64,000 nucleotides of DNA from Adhaeribacter pallidiroseus. Its GTDB lineage: Bacteria > Bacteroidota > Bacteroidia > Cytophagales > Hymenobacteraceae. This document shows, in pieces, positions 16,778 through 25,965 of the stretch. The stretch is from assembly GCF_003340495.1 (NCBI RefSeq), contig NZ_QASA01000001.1, forward strand, positions 1,054,001 through 1,118,000, in the 5' to 3' direction. Below the pieces are notes generated by a model, which saw nothing but the letters and a program-made list of their open reading frames with translations, ran no database searches and had not been told where the DNA came from. The translations under genes were made by a program, and so were the position numbers. Each line of letters starts with the position of its first letter. Position 1 is the first letter of the stretch.

Positions 16778-18562
16778 TTAATCCTGCTCTTCGGTTTGTA
16801 ACTGCCGCTCGTACAACGATTTATACAAGCCATCGTTCTGCATTAAATCCTGATGGGTGCCGTGCTGCACCACTTCACCATCATCGAGTACCAGAATCTG
16901 GTCCGCCAGTTTCACCGACGATACCCGGTGGGATATAATGATAGACGTACGGTTATGCATAATGCGCTGCAAATTATTCAGGATGGCGTTCTCGGTTTTA
17001 GTATCCACGGCGCTCAACGAATCGTCCAGAATCAAGATGGCGGGTTCGCGGACCAGGGCCCGGGCCATGGAAACCCGTTGCTTTTGCCCTCCGGATAAAG
17101 TAATGCCGCGTTCGCCCAGTTTCGTATCAAATTTTTCGGGAAAGCGCATCACGTTTTCGTACACGTCGGCATCTTTGGCCGCTTGCATCATTTGTGCTTC
17201 GGTCATGGTGGCGGAGCCAAAGCCAATGTTGTTGCGGATAGAGTCGGAGAATAAAAACACATCCTGGGGCACGTAGCCAATTTGGCTGCGCAAAGTAGGA
17301 ATGTGATAATCGCGGATATCGACCCCGTCAATTTCGATGCGGCCACTGCTGGTATCGTACAAGCGGCACAGCAAAGCGGCTACCGTACTTTTTCCGGAAC
17401 CGGTGTTACCCAGAATGGCCAACGTTTCGCCGTGCTTAATCCGGAACGATAAATCTTTTAAGGCGTGAATGCCCGTATCGGGATAGGTAAAATGTACGTT
17501 CTCGAATACAATGTCGCCGGTAATTTTTTGCTGCACGTTTTTCCGGGAAATAACATTGGTTTTGGTTTCCAGAAATTCATTGATGCGGCTCTGGGACGCG
17601 GCGGCCCGTTGCACTAAACTGGTGGTCCAGCCCAAAGAGGTTACCGGCCAGGTGAGCATGTTCACGTAAATTAAAAATTCGGCGATGTTACCGGCGGTAA
17701 TGCTGCCGTTCATGACTTCGCGCCCGCCTACGTACACTGTAATAATGGTGCTTAAGCCAATTAAAAATAAAATGAGCGGAAAAAAAAGTGCGTTTACAAA
17801 GTTTAAATCCAAGGATTTTTGCTTGTACAAGTCGCTGGCTACGGTAAAATTCTGGTGTGAATCGTCTTCGCGCACAAACGATTTTAATACCCGAATTCCC
17901 GAAAAAGCTTCTTGCACAAACGTCGTAATACCCGATAAACTTTTCTGAATTTCGTCGGATTTTCGTTCAATAATATTGTTCACATAATAGATGCTTACCG
18001 ATAAAATGGGTAAGGGGAGGAGCGTGTAAAAAGTAAGCTTGGCATTAATGTAAAACATGTAGGGCACCACCAGTAAAAACAACGCTACCAAGTTAATGCC
18101 GTACATAATAGCTGGACCCAAATACATGCGCACGCGGCTCACATCTTCGGAAATGCGGGCCATTAAATCGCCGGTATTGTTGCGGCGGTAAAAGCTGAGC
18201 GGTAAAGTTTGGTAGTGGGCATAAATTTCATTTTTCATGTCGTTTTCTACCAGCCGCGACATCACGATAATGGTTTGGCGCATGTAAAACGTAAATACGC
18301 CTTTGAGTAAAGCCAGCAAAATAATCAGGCCACCGTACAAAGTTACGTTGCGGGCAAACACATTATAAATTTCGGCTTGCTTGCTCGTACCCTCAAATAA
18401 ATGATACTGGTTAATGCCTTCCACTATTAAGTTAAAAGCATAGCGCACAATTTGCGCCGGAATAATACCGAAGATGTTGGAGATTATAATAAACAGCGTA
18501 CCCCACAAGAGGTGCCACTTATATTTCAACATGTATTTATTTAAGTAACGAAGTGATTTCAC
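16778..18562 (-). CDS. ABC exporter, fused membrane and ATPase domains (MsbA/MdlB-like)
   Basis: 594 residues. The first about 330 form the exporter membrane domain (MKSLRYLNKYMLKYKWHLLWG ... PLSFYRRNNTGDLMARISEDV, a typical intracellular coupling segment). The ATPase holds Walker A GNTGSGKST, Q-loop in GYVPQDVFLFS, signature LSGGQKQRVSMARAL, Walker B AILILDDSLSAVD and H-loop ISHRVSSV. The Walker B is followed by Asp-Asp-Ser rather than Asp-Glu-Ala, so the second Asp replaces the usual catalytic Glu; this recurs in one half of heterodimeric exporters and might mean weak hydrolysis. Substrate unknown. It ends 100 bp upstream of tRNA-Pro on the same strand. Confidence 0.88.
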   Translation of the reverse strand: MKSLRYLNKYMLKYKWHLLWGTLFIIISNIFGIIPAQIVRYAFNLIVEGINQYHLFEGTSKQAEIYNVFARNVTLYGGLIILLALLKGVFTFYMRQTIIVMSRLVENDMKNEIYAHYQTLPLSFYRRNNTGDLMARISEDVSRVRMYLGPAIMYGINLVALFLLVVPYMFYINAKLTFYTLLPLPILSVSIYYVNNIIERKSDEIQKSLSGITTFVQEAFSGIRVLKSFVREDDSHQNFTVASDLYKQKSLDLNFVNALFFPLILFLIGLSTIITVYVGGREVMNGSITAGNIAEFLIYVNMLTWPVTSLGWTTSLVQRAAASQSRINEFLETKTNVISRKNVQQKITGDIVFENVHFTYPDTGIHALKDLSFRIKHGETLAILGNTGSGKSTVAALLCRLYDTSSGRIEIDGVDIRDYHIPTLRSQIGYVPQDVFLFSDSIRNNIGFGSATMTEAQMMQAAKDADVYENVMRFPEKFDTKLGERGITLSGGQKQRVSMARALVREPAILILDDSLSAVDTKTENAILNNLQRIMHNRTSIIISHRVSSVKLADQILVLDDGEVVQHGTHQDLMQNDGLYKSLYERQLQTEEQD

Positions 18563-19109
18563 AGAATAAGAAAATTATAAAAAATTAAAAAAACAGCCGT
18601 ATACCCTTAAAATTAAGGCTTTATGGCTACTGACTTTCGGTTATACCCACTTAAGTTGGTAAGTCCGGGCTTCCTTATTCATAGGTTTTATGCCGGTACC
18701 GTGCGATTAACAGAAAAAAGATTAATTTTGCGCCTCCATCCGGAAACTTACCGTTTAACGTATTCTACAAATATAAGATAAGCCTTTGGTATTTGCGTTG
18801 GCGATTTTACCCGTTGCTATTCTCACCTTTCTGGCTATAAAGAGTGGTTATACTAAGCCGCCCGGTGCGGATATTAAAACGGATAAGAAAACCGGATAGT
18901 AAACAGAACAAAATTGCCGGGGCAGATGTTTGACTAGCCGGACAAATAAGAAGAGCTTCTTCTGATGTAAATTTAAAAAACTTTGGTCCGGAATTTTTAA
19001 AAATAATACCTAATCGCTGTTGTATCACCCTACTGCAGAGAAAATGAGTCGTAAAATATACGACGTAGCTTTTTAAGTAAAATTATTTATCGTTCTTTAA
19101 CATACCAGA
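18563..19109. other. Divergent intergenic region
   Basis: Lies between the divergent exporter and nusB. A weak 73-codon ORF on the minus strand (18807-19028) has no protein-like features. I see no RNA gene. Promoters for both flanking genes must lie here. Confidence 0.45.
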
Positions 19110-20282
19110 ATGCTTAACCGCAGAACATTACGAATCAAGGCGATGCAAGCCATTTACGCCTACATGCAAGCCGAAGGTTCCGACTATAACTTAGCCCTGG
19201 ACCAGATTGAGGCCGCTTTTATGCCCGATTTAAACTCCATGCAAGTGCAGGACCGCAAAAAACTCGAAGGTCAAACTAAAATTGCTACCATTCTTTTTAA
19301 AGAGTGGTACAACACCCGCCAGTTCGATGCGGAGGAGGCCGATAAAGAAATCCGGGACGTGGTAAACAACGCCATCCGCTATTACGAAACGCAACTCAAG
19401 AAAGATTTTAAATTATACGGCAGCCAAATGGTACACGCCGTCGAGAAAATTTACGACCACTACCTGAGTCTGCTGCAAATTAACGAGGTGCTAGTACGGC
19501 TGATTGAAGGCGAAGAAGAAAAAAAAGCGACCCGCTTTACCGAGAAAAAAGAATTAAATTTTAAAAATTTTCTGCGCAATGGGGTGCTACAAAAGCTGCT
19601 CGCCAACAAATCGTACCAGGAGCGGATTATCCGGCGCAACATCAGCTGGGGCTCTAACCTCGACCAGGTTCGGCAGTGGTACCGTACCGTGTTTAAAGCC
19701 GACGAAACAGTAGCCGCTTATGTGCAACAACCCCAACATACCTACGACGAAGACCATGAACTCATCAAGCATATATACAAAGAGCTGGTTTTTAAAGACG
19801 AAACGCTGCAGAAGTATTTCGAAGAACAGGACATGAACTGGGCCGAAAACAAACAAATTGTAAAAAGTCTGGTCAACAAAACTATAAAATTACTGGAAGA
19901 AACCGCCGACGAGAACCTGCCTTTGCTGGATTTATCCGCAAATTGGGAAGATGATAAAGTATTTTTCGAAGACCTGTATAACCAAACCATCCAGGAAAAT
20001 GCTACTTACGAAGCCCTGATTACCACCCATGTTAAAAATTGGGACGTGGAACGGGTAGCCCTGCTGGATAAAATAATTTTAAAAATGGCGCTCTGCGAAA
20101 TGCATATTTTCCGGAGTATTCCCGTAAAAGTGACCATTAATGAGTATATCGAAATATCTAAACTTTACAGCACGCCTAAGAGCAAGCAATTTATAAATGG
20201 CGTACTGGATAAAATTGCCCAGGAACTCACCGATAAAGGAAACATTCGTAAATCGGGCCGGGGGTTGATAGACAATAAATAA
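19110..20282 (+). CDS. nusB: Transcription antitermination factor NusB (long Bacteroidota form)
   Basis: 390 residues, far longer than the 140 of E. coli NusB, as usual in this phylum. It opens MLNRRTLRIKAMQAIYAYMQ, which is the NusB N-terminus, contains a long insert, and the C-terminal 130 residues carry the conserved LLDKIILKMALCEMHIF, then VKVTINEYIEISKLYSTPKS and FINGVLDKIAQEL. Known role: binds boxA RNA with NusE in rRNA antitermination complexes. The ytxH-like gene follows after 84 bp and co-transcription with the downstream genes is plausible. Confidence 0.93.
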   Translation: MLNRRTLRIKAMQAIYAYMQAEGSDYNLALDQIEAAFMPDLNSMQVQDRKKLEGQTKIATILFKEWYNTRQFDAEEADKEIRDVVNNAIRYYETQLKKDFKLYGSQMVHAVEKIYDHYLSLLQINEVLVRLIEGEEEKKATRFTEKKELNFKNFLRNGVLQKLLANKSYQERIIRRNISWGSNLDQVRQWYRTVFKADETVAAYVQQPQHTYDEDHELIKHIYKELVFKDETLQKYFEEQDMNWAENKQIVKSLVNKTIKLLEETADENLPLLDLSANWEDDKVFFEDLYNQTIQENATYEALITTHVKNWDVERVALLDKIILKMALCEMHIFRSIPVKVTINEYIEISKLYSTPKSKQFINGVLDKIAQELTDKGNIRKSGRGLIDNK

Positions 20283-20366
20283 AGCAGCAAACCAGTTAAC
20301 CTTTTAAAGTTTAAATTTTAACTGTAAATTGAAGCTTTAAAAGGCTTAACCGAACTTATTTGAACT

Positions 20367-20678
20367 ATGAGCAAGAGAATAACCTACACGCTTCTGGCAT
20401 TTCTATCTGGCGTTGCTACCGGCGCAGCATTTGGTGTTTTATACGCGCCCGATAAAGGCCAGGGAACCCGTAACCGCCTGAGCTATCAGTTATTTAAATA
20501 CCGCGACATGCTAATGGATTTAACCGATACGCTGCGCGACAACCGCGAAACGCATCAGTCAACGGCCCGCTCCGAAGGCCAACGTGTTATTAAAGACGCT
20601 AAAGACAAAGCCGAAAAATTGCTGGGCGACGTAGATTTGCTGATCAACCAAATAAATAGCCGCCGCGAGGTGATATAA
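20367..20678 (+). CDS. YtxH-domain protein
   Basis: 103 residues. One N-terminal hydrophobic helix (TYTLLAFLSGVATGAAFGVLY, about 6-26) is followed by APDKGQGTRNRLSYQL, the hallmark of YtxH/general stress proteins, and a charged helical tail that may form a coiled coil. It is expected in the inner membrane. Function unknown. Position after nusB is common in Bacteroidota. Confidence 0.85.
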   Translation: MSKRITYTLLAFLSGVATGAAFGVLYAPDKGQGTRNRLSYQLFKYRDMLMDLTDTLRDNRETHQSTARSEGQRVIKDAKDKAEKLLGDVDLLINQINSRREVI

Positions 20679-20680
20679 AT

Positions 20681-20779
20681 TTAGTTGCTAGTTGTTGGTT
20701 GTTCGTTATTTAGTTGATTGTTATAAAATATTTATAAACTACTACTAACGAACAACTAGCAACCAACAACGAACAACTA
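20681..20779. repeat. Imperfect inverted repeat of GTTGTTCGTTGTT-type units
   Basis: The left part (20681-20708) is built from GTTGCTAGTTGTTGG and GTTGTTCGTTA. The right part (20746-20779) carries the complementary units TAACGAACAACTAGCAACC and AACAACGAACAAC. Related units occur at 32106-32138 and 35475-35507. It lies just before the isocitrate dehydrogenase start. Confidence 0.6.
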
Positions 20780-20788
20780 CAAAAAACT

Positions 20789-21790
20789 ATGACACAAATT
20801 ACCTTAATTCCCGGTGATGGCATTGGCCCCGAGATTACCGAAGCCGTAAAAACCATTTTTGCGGCGGCCGAGGTACCCGTAACCTGGGAAGTAGAAAATG
20901 CGGGCATTACCACGCATAATGCCGGCGGTCTGTTAATTCCGGTTTCGTTGATTGCTTCTTTAAATAAAAACCGGGTAGCGCTAAAAGGCCCCATTACGAC
21001 ACCCGTTGGCGGAGGATTTAAAAGTATTAATGTTACGCTGCGCCAAATGTTTGATTTATACCAGAACGTGCGGCCGGCCAAAAGTACCGTGGGAATCGAA
21101 ACGCCGTTTAAATTTGTAGATATAGTCCTGTTCCGCGAAAATACCGAAGGCTTGTACTCCGGCCTGGAGTTTTACGACGAACGCCACGGCATTGCCGATG
21201 CCATTGCCCGGGTAACCAAAGATGGCTGCGATAAAATTTGCCGTGCCGCTTTTGAATATGCCCGTAAACACAAGCGCAAAAAAGTAACGGTGGTGCACAA
21301 AGCCAATATTTTAAAATTAGCCGGTAGTTTATTTATTAATTCTGCTAAAACCATTGCGCCGGAATATCCCGAAATTACTCTGGATGATAAAATCATCGAC
21401 AACATGTGCATGCAGTTGGTAAATAAGCCAGAACAGTTTGATGTAGTGGTAACCACTAACCTTTTCGGGGATATTTTATCCGATTTATGCGCGGGTTTAG
21501 TGGGTGGTTTAGGCGTGGTAGCGGGTGCTAACATTGGCAAAGACATGGCTATTTTCGAAGCGGTACACGGTTCGGCCCCCGATATTGCCGGCAAAGGCAT
21601 TGCTAACCCCACCGCCTTGTTGCGTTCGGCTTTAATGATGCTGCACCACATTAACGAACATGAACACGCCAACCGCATTGAAGCGGCCTTGGAAGAAACC
21701 TTTAAACATCAGGAGCAATGCACCGGCGACTTAGGCGGTAAAGCCAGCACCCAGGAGTTTGCGCAAAACGTTATTTCGCATCTACAATAA
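20789..21790 (+). CDS. NAD-type isocitrate dehydrogenase family protein
   Basis: 333 residues of the isocitrate/isopropylmalate dehydrogenase family. The start TQITLIPGDGIGPEITEAV, the substrate region GGGFKSINVTLRQMFDLYQNVRPA, the DIVLFRENTEGLYSGLEF block and the metal-binding NLFGDILSDLCAGLVGGLG are all intact. The SINVTLR serine-containing substrate loop and ENTEGLYSG favour NAD-dependent isocitrate dehydrogenase over isopropylmalate dehydrogenase. Expected reaction: isocitrate to 2-oxoglutarate and CO2 in the TCA cycle, consistent with the sucC start 20 kb away but not physically linked. Cofactor choice cannot be proven from sequence alone. Confidence 0.85.
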   Translation: MTQITLIPGDGIGPEITEAVKTIFAAAEVPVTWEVENAGITTHNAGGLLIPVSLIASLNKNRVALKGPITTPVGGGFKSINVTLRQMFDLYQNVRPAKSTVGIETPFKFVDIVLFRENTEGLYSGLEFYDERHGIADAIARVTKDGCDKICRAAFEYARKHKRKKVTVVHKANILKLAGSLFINSAKTIAPEYPEITLDDKIIDNMCMQLVNKPEQFDVVVTTNLFGDILSDLCAGLVGGLGVVAGANIGKDMAIFEAVHGSAPDIAGKGIANPTALLRSALMMLHHINEHEHANRIEAALEETFKHQEQCTGDLGGKASTQEFAQNVISHLQ

Positions 21791-21899
21791 ATTAAAATCT
21801 TTGCTTTTTCCGGGTACATCCATTGTTATTTGTTTGCTTGTACCGGTATAACAAACCCGAAACAAAACTTGAATCAGTTATATTTAATGTATTCTAAAA

Positions 21900-22427
21900 A
21901 TGAAAATGAATAAACTATTTGCCGGCTTATTGGCAGTAACTTTACTGGCCACCGGTTGCGATAATTTAAAAAATAAATCTGAAGGCGAAGGTACGGAGAC
22001 CGCTTCGACTAGTTCTACGCCCGCCGTAAACACAGTAGCTAATCCTAACCTGACGAATGAGCAAGTAATCAGCAATGCGGATGCTCCCATAATGACTTTC
22101 GCCGAAATGGAACATGATTTTGGTGATATTAAGCCAGGTGCGGTAGTAAAGCATACCTTTACTTTTAAAAATACCGGCAAATCGCCTTTAATCATTTCTA
22201 ACGCGTCGGCTACTTGCGGTTGCACTATACCAGAATGGCCGAAAGAACCCGTGGCACCCGGTGCCGAAGGTAAGATTGATGTGCAGTTCGATAGTCATGG
22301 CAAATCGGGTCAGGTTTCTAAAACCATTACGATTGAAGCTAATACGCAGCCTTCTACGAACCAGATCGCCATTAAAACGAATATTTTACCAGATATGGCT
22401 GCTAACGGACCTTTAAGAGCACAATAA
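21900..22427 (+). CDS. DUF1573 lipoprotein
   Basis: 175 residues. The leader MNKLFAGLLAVTLLATGCD is a lipoprotein signal with Cys at about residue 20. After a Ser/Thr/Glu-rich linker comes the DUF1573 domain: MTFAEMEHDFGDIKPGAVV, FKNTGKSPLIISNASATCGCT, EPVAPGAEGKIDVQFDSHGK. The TCGCT cysteine pair is conserved in the family, which is an Ig-like fold with unknown function. Its position directly before yajC (8 bp) suggests one transcript and recurs in Bacteroidota. Confidence 0.9.
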   Translation: MKMNKLFAGLLAVTLLATGCDNLKNKSEGEGTETASTSSTPAVNTVANPNLTNEQVISNADAPIMTFAEMEHDFGDIKPGAVVKHTFTFKNTGKSPLIISNASATCGCTIPEWPKEPVAPGAEGKIDVQFDSHGKSGQVSKTITIEANTQPSTNQIAIKTNILPDMAANGPLRAQ

Positions 22428-22435
22428 TAAACAGC

Positions 22436-22744
22436 ATGCATCAACTACTATTACAAGTAAATACCCCGAGCAATATCTCTAATATTTTGTTTATTGGGGC
22501 TATTGTGCTGGTTTTTTATTTTTTTATGATCCGGCCGCAACAGAAAAAAGTATCCGACGCCAAAAAATTTCGGGAATCGCTCACCAAGGGCATGAACGTA
22601 GTTACGATTGGCGGCTTACACGGGAAACTCGTGGATATCGGCGAAAATACCGTTTGGGTAGAAGTAGATAAAGGCCTGAAGCTTAAATTTGATAAATCTG
22701 CCATTGCGGTAGAATCTACCACTAAAGCGAACGACAAAGCTTAA
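22436..22744 (+). CDS. yajC: Preprotein translocase accessory subunit YajC
   Basis: 102 residues. One N-terminal membrane helix (NILFIGAIVLVFYFFMIRPQ) ends in the signature IRPQQKK, followed by the cytoplasmic domain with GMNVVTIGGLHGKLVDI. YajC binds SecDF and the SecYEG translocon. Cytoplasmic part and length agree with the family. It is spaced 8 bp from DUF1573 and 1 bp from the YbbR-like gene. Confidence 0.95.
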   Translation: MHQLLLQVNTPSNISNILFIGAIVLVFYFFMIRPQQKKVSDAKKFRESLTKGMNVVTIGGLHGKLVDIGENTVWVEVDKGLKLKFDKSAIAVESTTKANDKA

Positions 22745-22745
22745 A

Positions 22746-23744
22746 TTGCCATTAGCGCCAGTCAAAAATATCGTACTGTGGTTTTTAAAACCATTTCACG
22801 GCCAGGAACAATACTGGCGGGTAGTGCTGCTATGCTTTATAGCAGCCTCTACCTTTTGGCTGTTAAATGCGCTAAATAAAAATTATACCAACATCCGGGT
22901 AACGTATCCTATCCGGTTTGTTTACGACCAACGCGAATACATTCCTCTCCGGCCTTTGCCCGAAGAAATTACCATTAACGTAAGCGGCAAAGGCTGGAAA
23001 CTCCTACGCAAATACCTGATGTTGGATGTGCAACCCGCCGATATTTCCATGCAGGGACTTATTCAGCAACAAGCCATTTCTACCGCTATCTTTCGGCCCA
23101 ACGTAGCCAACGCCCTGGATGGTTTGCAACTGAATTTTATTGTGACCGATAGCTTGCGTTTTAAATTTGACAAACAGGTGAAACGGAAAATTCCGTTAAT
23201 TCTGGATACCCTGCATTTGCCCATTAACGCCAATTATGCACTGGTAAACCCTATTACCATTACTCCCAAAGAAGTAGAATTTGAAGGACCCGCTTCGGTG
23301 TTGGATTCTTTGCCTAACCCATTTGTACTTTCTTTGCCCAAAACTACCTTAACGGGTTCCTTCAATAGCTCGGTTCCGATTGACTACCCGTACAAAGCTT
23401 TAGTTAAAAGCGATATTGTAGAAGCGGAAATTAAATTTAATGTAAAACTGCTGGCTTGGCAGAACTTGTTATTGGCTCCTACCTTGCAAAATAAACCTAA
23501 AACAGACTCGGTAACTTTGTTTCCGCCGGTAATCACCGTCCGGTACGGGTATTTTCCGGAACAAGCAGATGCAATAAACCTGACCCCATTTGTTTTAACC
23601 GCCGACCTCGCCGAAATAAACCCCAAAGACTCTACGGTTGCTATAGAACTTTTGCGGAAGCCGGCCCAGGTGCACCGCGTAATTTTGCAGCCTAATAAAG
23701 TAAAAGTTTTTACGGCCGTAAAGCTAACGCAACTTAAAAAGTAA
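22746..23744 (+). CDS. YbbR-like (CdaR family) membrane-anchored protein
   Basis: 332 residues: one N-terminal membrane helix (VVLLCFIAASTFWLLNAL, about 28-45) followed by extracytoplasmic YbbR repeats (NYTNIRVTYPIRFVYD ... PEEITINVSGKGWKLLRKYL ... LNFIVTDSLRFKFD ... PKEVEFEGPASVLDSLP). In Firmicutes CdaR regulates the diadenylate cyclase CdaA; no cyclase is nearby here, so that role is not implied. The TTG at 22746 is the only upstream start candidate, 1 bp after the yajC stop, indicating translational coupling. It runs into coaE with 1 bp spacing. Confidence 0.82.
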   Translation: MPLAPVKNIVLWFLKPFHGQEQYWRVVLLCFIAASTFWLLNALNKNYTNIRVTYPIRFVYDQREYIPLRPLPEEITINVSGKGWKLLRKYLMLDVQPADISMQGLIQQQAISTAIFRPNVANALDGLQLNFIVTDSLRFKFDKQVKRKIPLILDTLHLPINANYALVNPITITPKEVEFEGPASVLDSLPNPFVLSLPKTTLTGSFNSSVPIDYPYKALVKSDIVEAEIKFNVKLLAWQNLLLAPTLQNKPKTDSVTLFPPVITVRYGYFPEQADAINLTPFVLTADLAEINPKDSTVAIELLRKPAQVHRVILQPNKVKVFTAVKLTQLKK

Positions 23745-23745
23745 A

Positions 23746-24363
23746 ATGCTTAAATTGGGCATAACCGGCGGTATTGGTTCGGGTAAGAGTTTAATTTGTC
23801 GTGTGTTTGCTTTGCTGGGTATTCCGGTTTACGACTCGGATGGCCGAGCTAAATGGGTGATGCAGTACCTGCCGGAATTGCAACAAGAACTGCGCACTGC
23901 TTTTGGCCCGAACGCTTTTGATGCCAACACGGGTTTGCTAAACCGTGCTTACCTGGCGCAGTTGGTTTTTCAAAATCCGGAGCGGTTAGCAGTACTCAAT
24001 GGTTTGGTTCACCCGCGCGTAAAACAAGATTTTACGGATTGGGCCGCCGCCCAAACCAATGCTCCTTACCTGATAAAAGAAGCGGCCCTGATGTACGAAA
24101 CCGAAGCGCATAAACAGGTAGACAAAATGGTACTGGTAACCGCTCCCGAACCGCTGCGCATAACCCGCACGCTCCGCCGCGATTCCCACCGTACGGCCCT
24201 AGATGTTCAGGCTATCATGCAAAAGCAACTCACCGACGAAGAAAAAATAAAGCGGGTTGATTTTGTAATCCGCAACGATGAGCAGCAATTAATAATCCCG
24301 CAGGTTCTAGCTATTCATCACCAACTAGTAACAGAAGTAATTGAAAGACCCACCAAAATTTAA
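23746..24363 (+). CDS. coaE: Dephospho-CoA kinase
   Basis: 205 residues. LGITGGIGSGKS holds the P-loop (residues 8-15), followed by FALLGIPVYDSD with the conserved Asp, then LNGLVHPRV and LIKEAALMYET. It phosphorylates dephospho-CoA, the last step of coenzyme A synthesis. Length and motifs are normal. The gene ends the DUF1573-yajC-ybbR-coaE run and is followed by a hairpin. Confidence 0.96.
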   Translation: MLKLGITGGIGSGKSLICRVFALLGIPVYDSDGRAKWVMQYLPELQQELRTAFGPNAFDANTGLLNRAYLAQLVFQNPERLAVLNGLVHPRVKQDFTDWAAAQTNAPYLIKEAALMYETEAHKQVDKMVLVTAPEPLRITRTLRRDSHRTALDVQAIMQKQLTDEEKIKRVDFVIRNDEQQLIIPQVLAIHHQLVTEVIERPTKI

Positions 24364-24395
24364 ATTTTTTAATTTTTAGTTTTCCAGGAAGTAAT

Positions 24396-24430
24396 AATGG
24401 CAGAGATATAGTTTACAATTCTCTGCCATT
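24396..24430. terminator. Hairpin between convergent coaE and uxuA
   Basis: AATGGCAGAGA (24396-24406) pairs perfectly with TCTCTGCCATT (24420-24430) around a 13-nt loop. The T tract is poor, but the position between two convergent stops supports a bidirectional terminator. Confidence 0.6.
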
Positions 24431-24452
24431 AACATTTATTCGTAACAATATA

Positions 24453-25622
24453 TTACTCCCAACCTTCGGAGCGGCAAATACCTAGTTCCAAGCCTCTTAA
24501 CTCGGCTAAGCCCCGCAAACGGCCAATCGCTGAATATCCCGGATTAGTGGTTTTGGCTAAATCATCCAGCATCTGGTGGCCATGATCCGGCCGGAAGGGA
24601 ATCGGTTCGGCGGCTTGCTGCTGAATGGTGAGCATTTCTTTCATCACGGCGTACATATCCACGTCGCCGCCTAAATGGTCGGCTTCGAAAAAATTACCGT
24701 GCTCGTCTTTGGTTACATTCCGGAGATGCACAAAATGCATACGGCTACCCACTTGTTTTACCATCTCGGGTAAATTATTTTTCGGGTTAGCTCCCAGCGA
24801 GCCGGTGCAAAAACAAATGCCATTACTCGGGTTAGGTACTGCCTGCAGAATATAAGCAATATCATCGGCGGTACTCATAATACGGGGCAAGCCCAGAATG
24901 TGAAAAGGCGGATCATCAGGGTGAATGGCCAGTTTGATGCCTACTTCTTCGGCCACCGGTGCTATTTCCTGTAAAAAGTATTTTAAATTTTCGCGCAAAA
25001 CAGAGGCATCTATGTCTTTGTAGCGCGCCAGGTTTTCCCGCATCTGCTCCAAAGTTTGTCTTTTCTCGCCCGGAATGCCAAACATTATAATATAGGTTAA
25101 CAGCTCAAGTTTCTCGGGCGTATATTCTTTAAATCGTTTTTCCGCTTCCTGTACCACGTAGGCCGGATAATCTTGCTCGGCGTTGGGCCGCTGCAACAAA
25201 TGAATATCAAACACGGCCAGGTCAAACCAATTAAAATACAAGGCTTTAGAGCCATCCGGCATTATCAGGTTTAAGTCGGTACGGGTCCAGTCGTTTACGG
25301 GCATAAAGTTGTAAGTCACAATCTGAATGCCACAGGCGGCCAGGTTGCGAAGCGTTTCTTTATACAAATTAATGTAATGCTGATAATCGCCGGTGCGGGT
25401 TTTAATACTTTCGTGTACCGTTACACTTTCTACTACGTCCCAGCTTAAATCAAAAGCCGCTATTTCCTGCTGGCGTTTTTTTATTTCCTCAATGGGCCAA
25501 ACCGCCCCATGCGGAATGTGGTGCAAAGCGGTTACAATTCCCACGGCACCCGTCTGGCGGATGTCTTGTAGCGTTACCGGATCCGTTGGGCCGAACCAAC
25601 GCCAGGTTTGTCTCATTTTCAT
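24453..25622 (-). CDS. uxuA: Mannonate dehydratase
   Basis: About 389 residues from the ATG at 25622 (MKMRQTWRWFGPTDP), which matches the family start; 16 more codons upstream are open but not conserved. Motifs: GAVGIVTALHHIPHG, MPVNDWTRTDL, LAIHPDDPPF, GICFCTGSLGA, MHFVHLRNV, HLGGDVDMYAVM and RPDHGHQML, including the metal-binding His, Cys and Asp residues of UxuA. It converts D-mannonate to 2-keto-3-deoxygluconate in glucuronate breakdown. It is divergent from the GH67 and GH10 genes, so the three form a glucuronoxylan unit; uxaC, uxuB and transporters are not in the window. Confidence 0.95.
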   Translation of the reverse strand: MKMRQTWRWFGPTDPVTLQDIRQTGAVGIVTALHHIPHGAVWPIEEIKKRQQEIAAFDLSWDVVESVTVHESIKTRTGDYQHYINLYKETLRNLAACGIQIVTYNFMPVNDWTRTDLNLIMPDGSKALYFNWFDLAVFDIHLLQRPNAEQDYPAYVVQEAEKRFKEYTPEKLELLTYIIMFGIPGEKRQTLEQMRENLARYKDIDASVLRENLKYFLQEIAPVAEEVGIKLAIHPDDPPFHILGLPRIMSTADDIAYILQAVPNPSNGICFCTGSLGANPKNNLPEMVKQVGSRMHFVHLRNVTKDEHGNFFEADHLGGDVDMYAVMKEMLTIQQQAAEPIPFRPDHGHQMLDDLAKTTNPGYSAIGRLRGLAELRGLELGICRSEGWE

Positions 25623-25965
25623 AGCGTAGCGTGTAAAGTTTAACTCCCGAAAGTAGCGGAAAGACAGCATTTACCCAAATCAGGTGAGGAGTAAAAATAG
25701 CAATATGTCACCTAGGTGATAATTTTTAGTTAAACAGCTGGTAAAAGTAAACTTTGCTTTTGCCTAAGAGTTAGTAACTTTTAAATACCAGTAATTTTAG
25801 AATAATTTAGGTTCTTTTCCAGAAAACTAAACCGTAACATACGGCAAAAAGCTGTACATTTAAGTTTGCTTTCGATTTACCAGGCTCCGGAAAGCTTGAA
25901 ACAAGCAATTTTTTAAATTTTTACGCGGACTCCAGCATTGCAGCCATAAAGGGAGTAAGAGAGAA
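25623..25965. promoter_or_regulatory. Divergent control region with a perfect palindrome
   Basis: The region separates uxuA (minus) from GH67 (plus). TCACCTAGGTGA at 25708-25719 is a perfect 12-bp palindrome, a plausible operator for a hexuronate- or xylan-responsive regulator. The regulator itself is not recognised. A GGGAGTAAGAGAG stretch just before the GH67 start may be its ribosome-binding region. Confidence 0.4.

Noticed and set aside
16597-16938. 113-codon plus-strand ORF beginning MSVGVAGFEPTTSS
   Set aside because: It reads through tRNA-Pro and antisense to the ABC exporter; this peptide is a well-known false product of tRNA genes.
18807-19028. 73-codon minus-strand ORF between the exporter and nusB
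   Set aside because: Low-quality composition without any recognisable motif; lies in a divergent promoter region.
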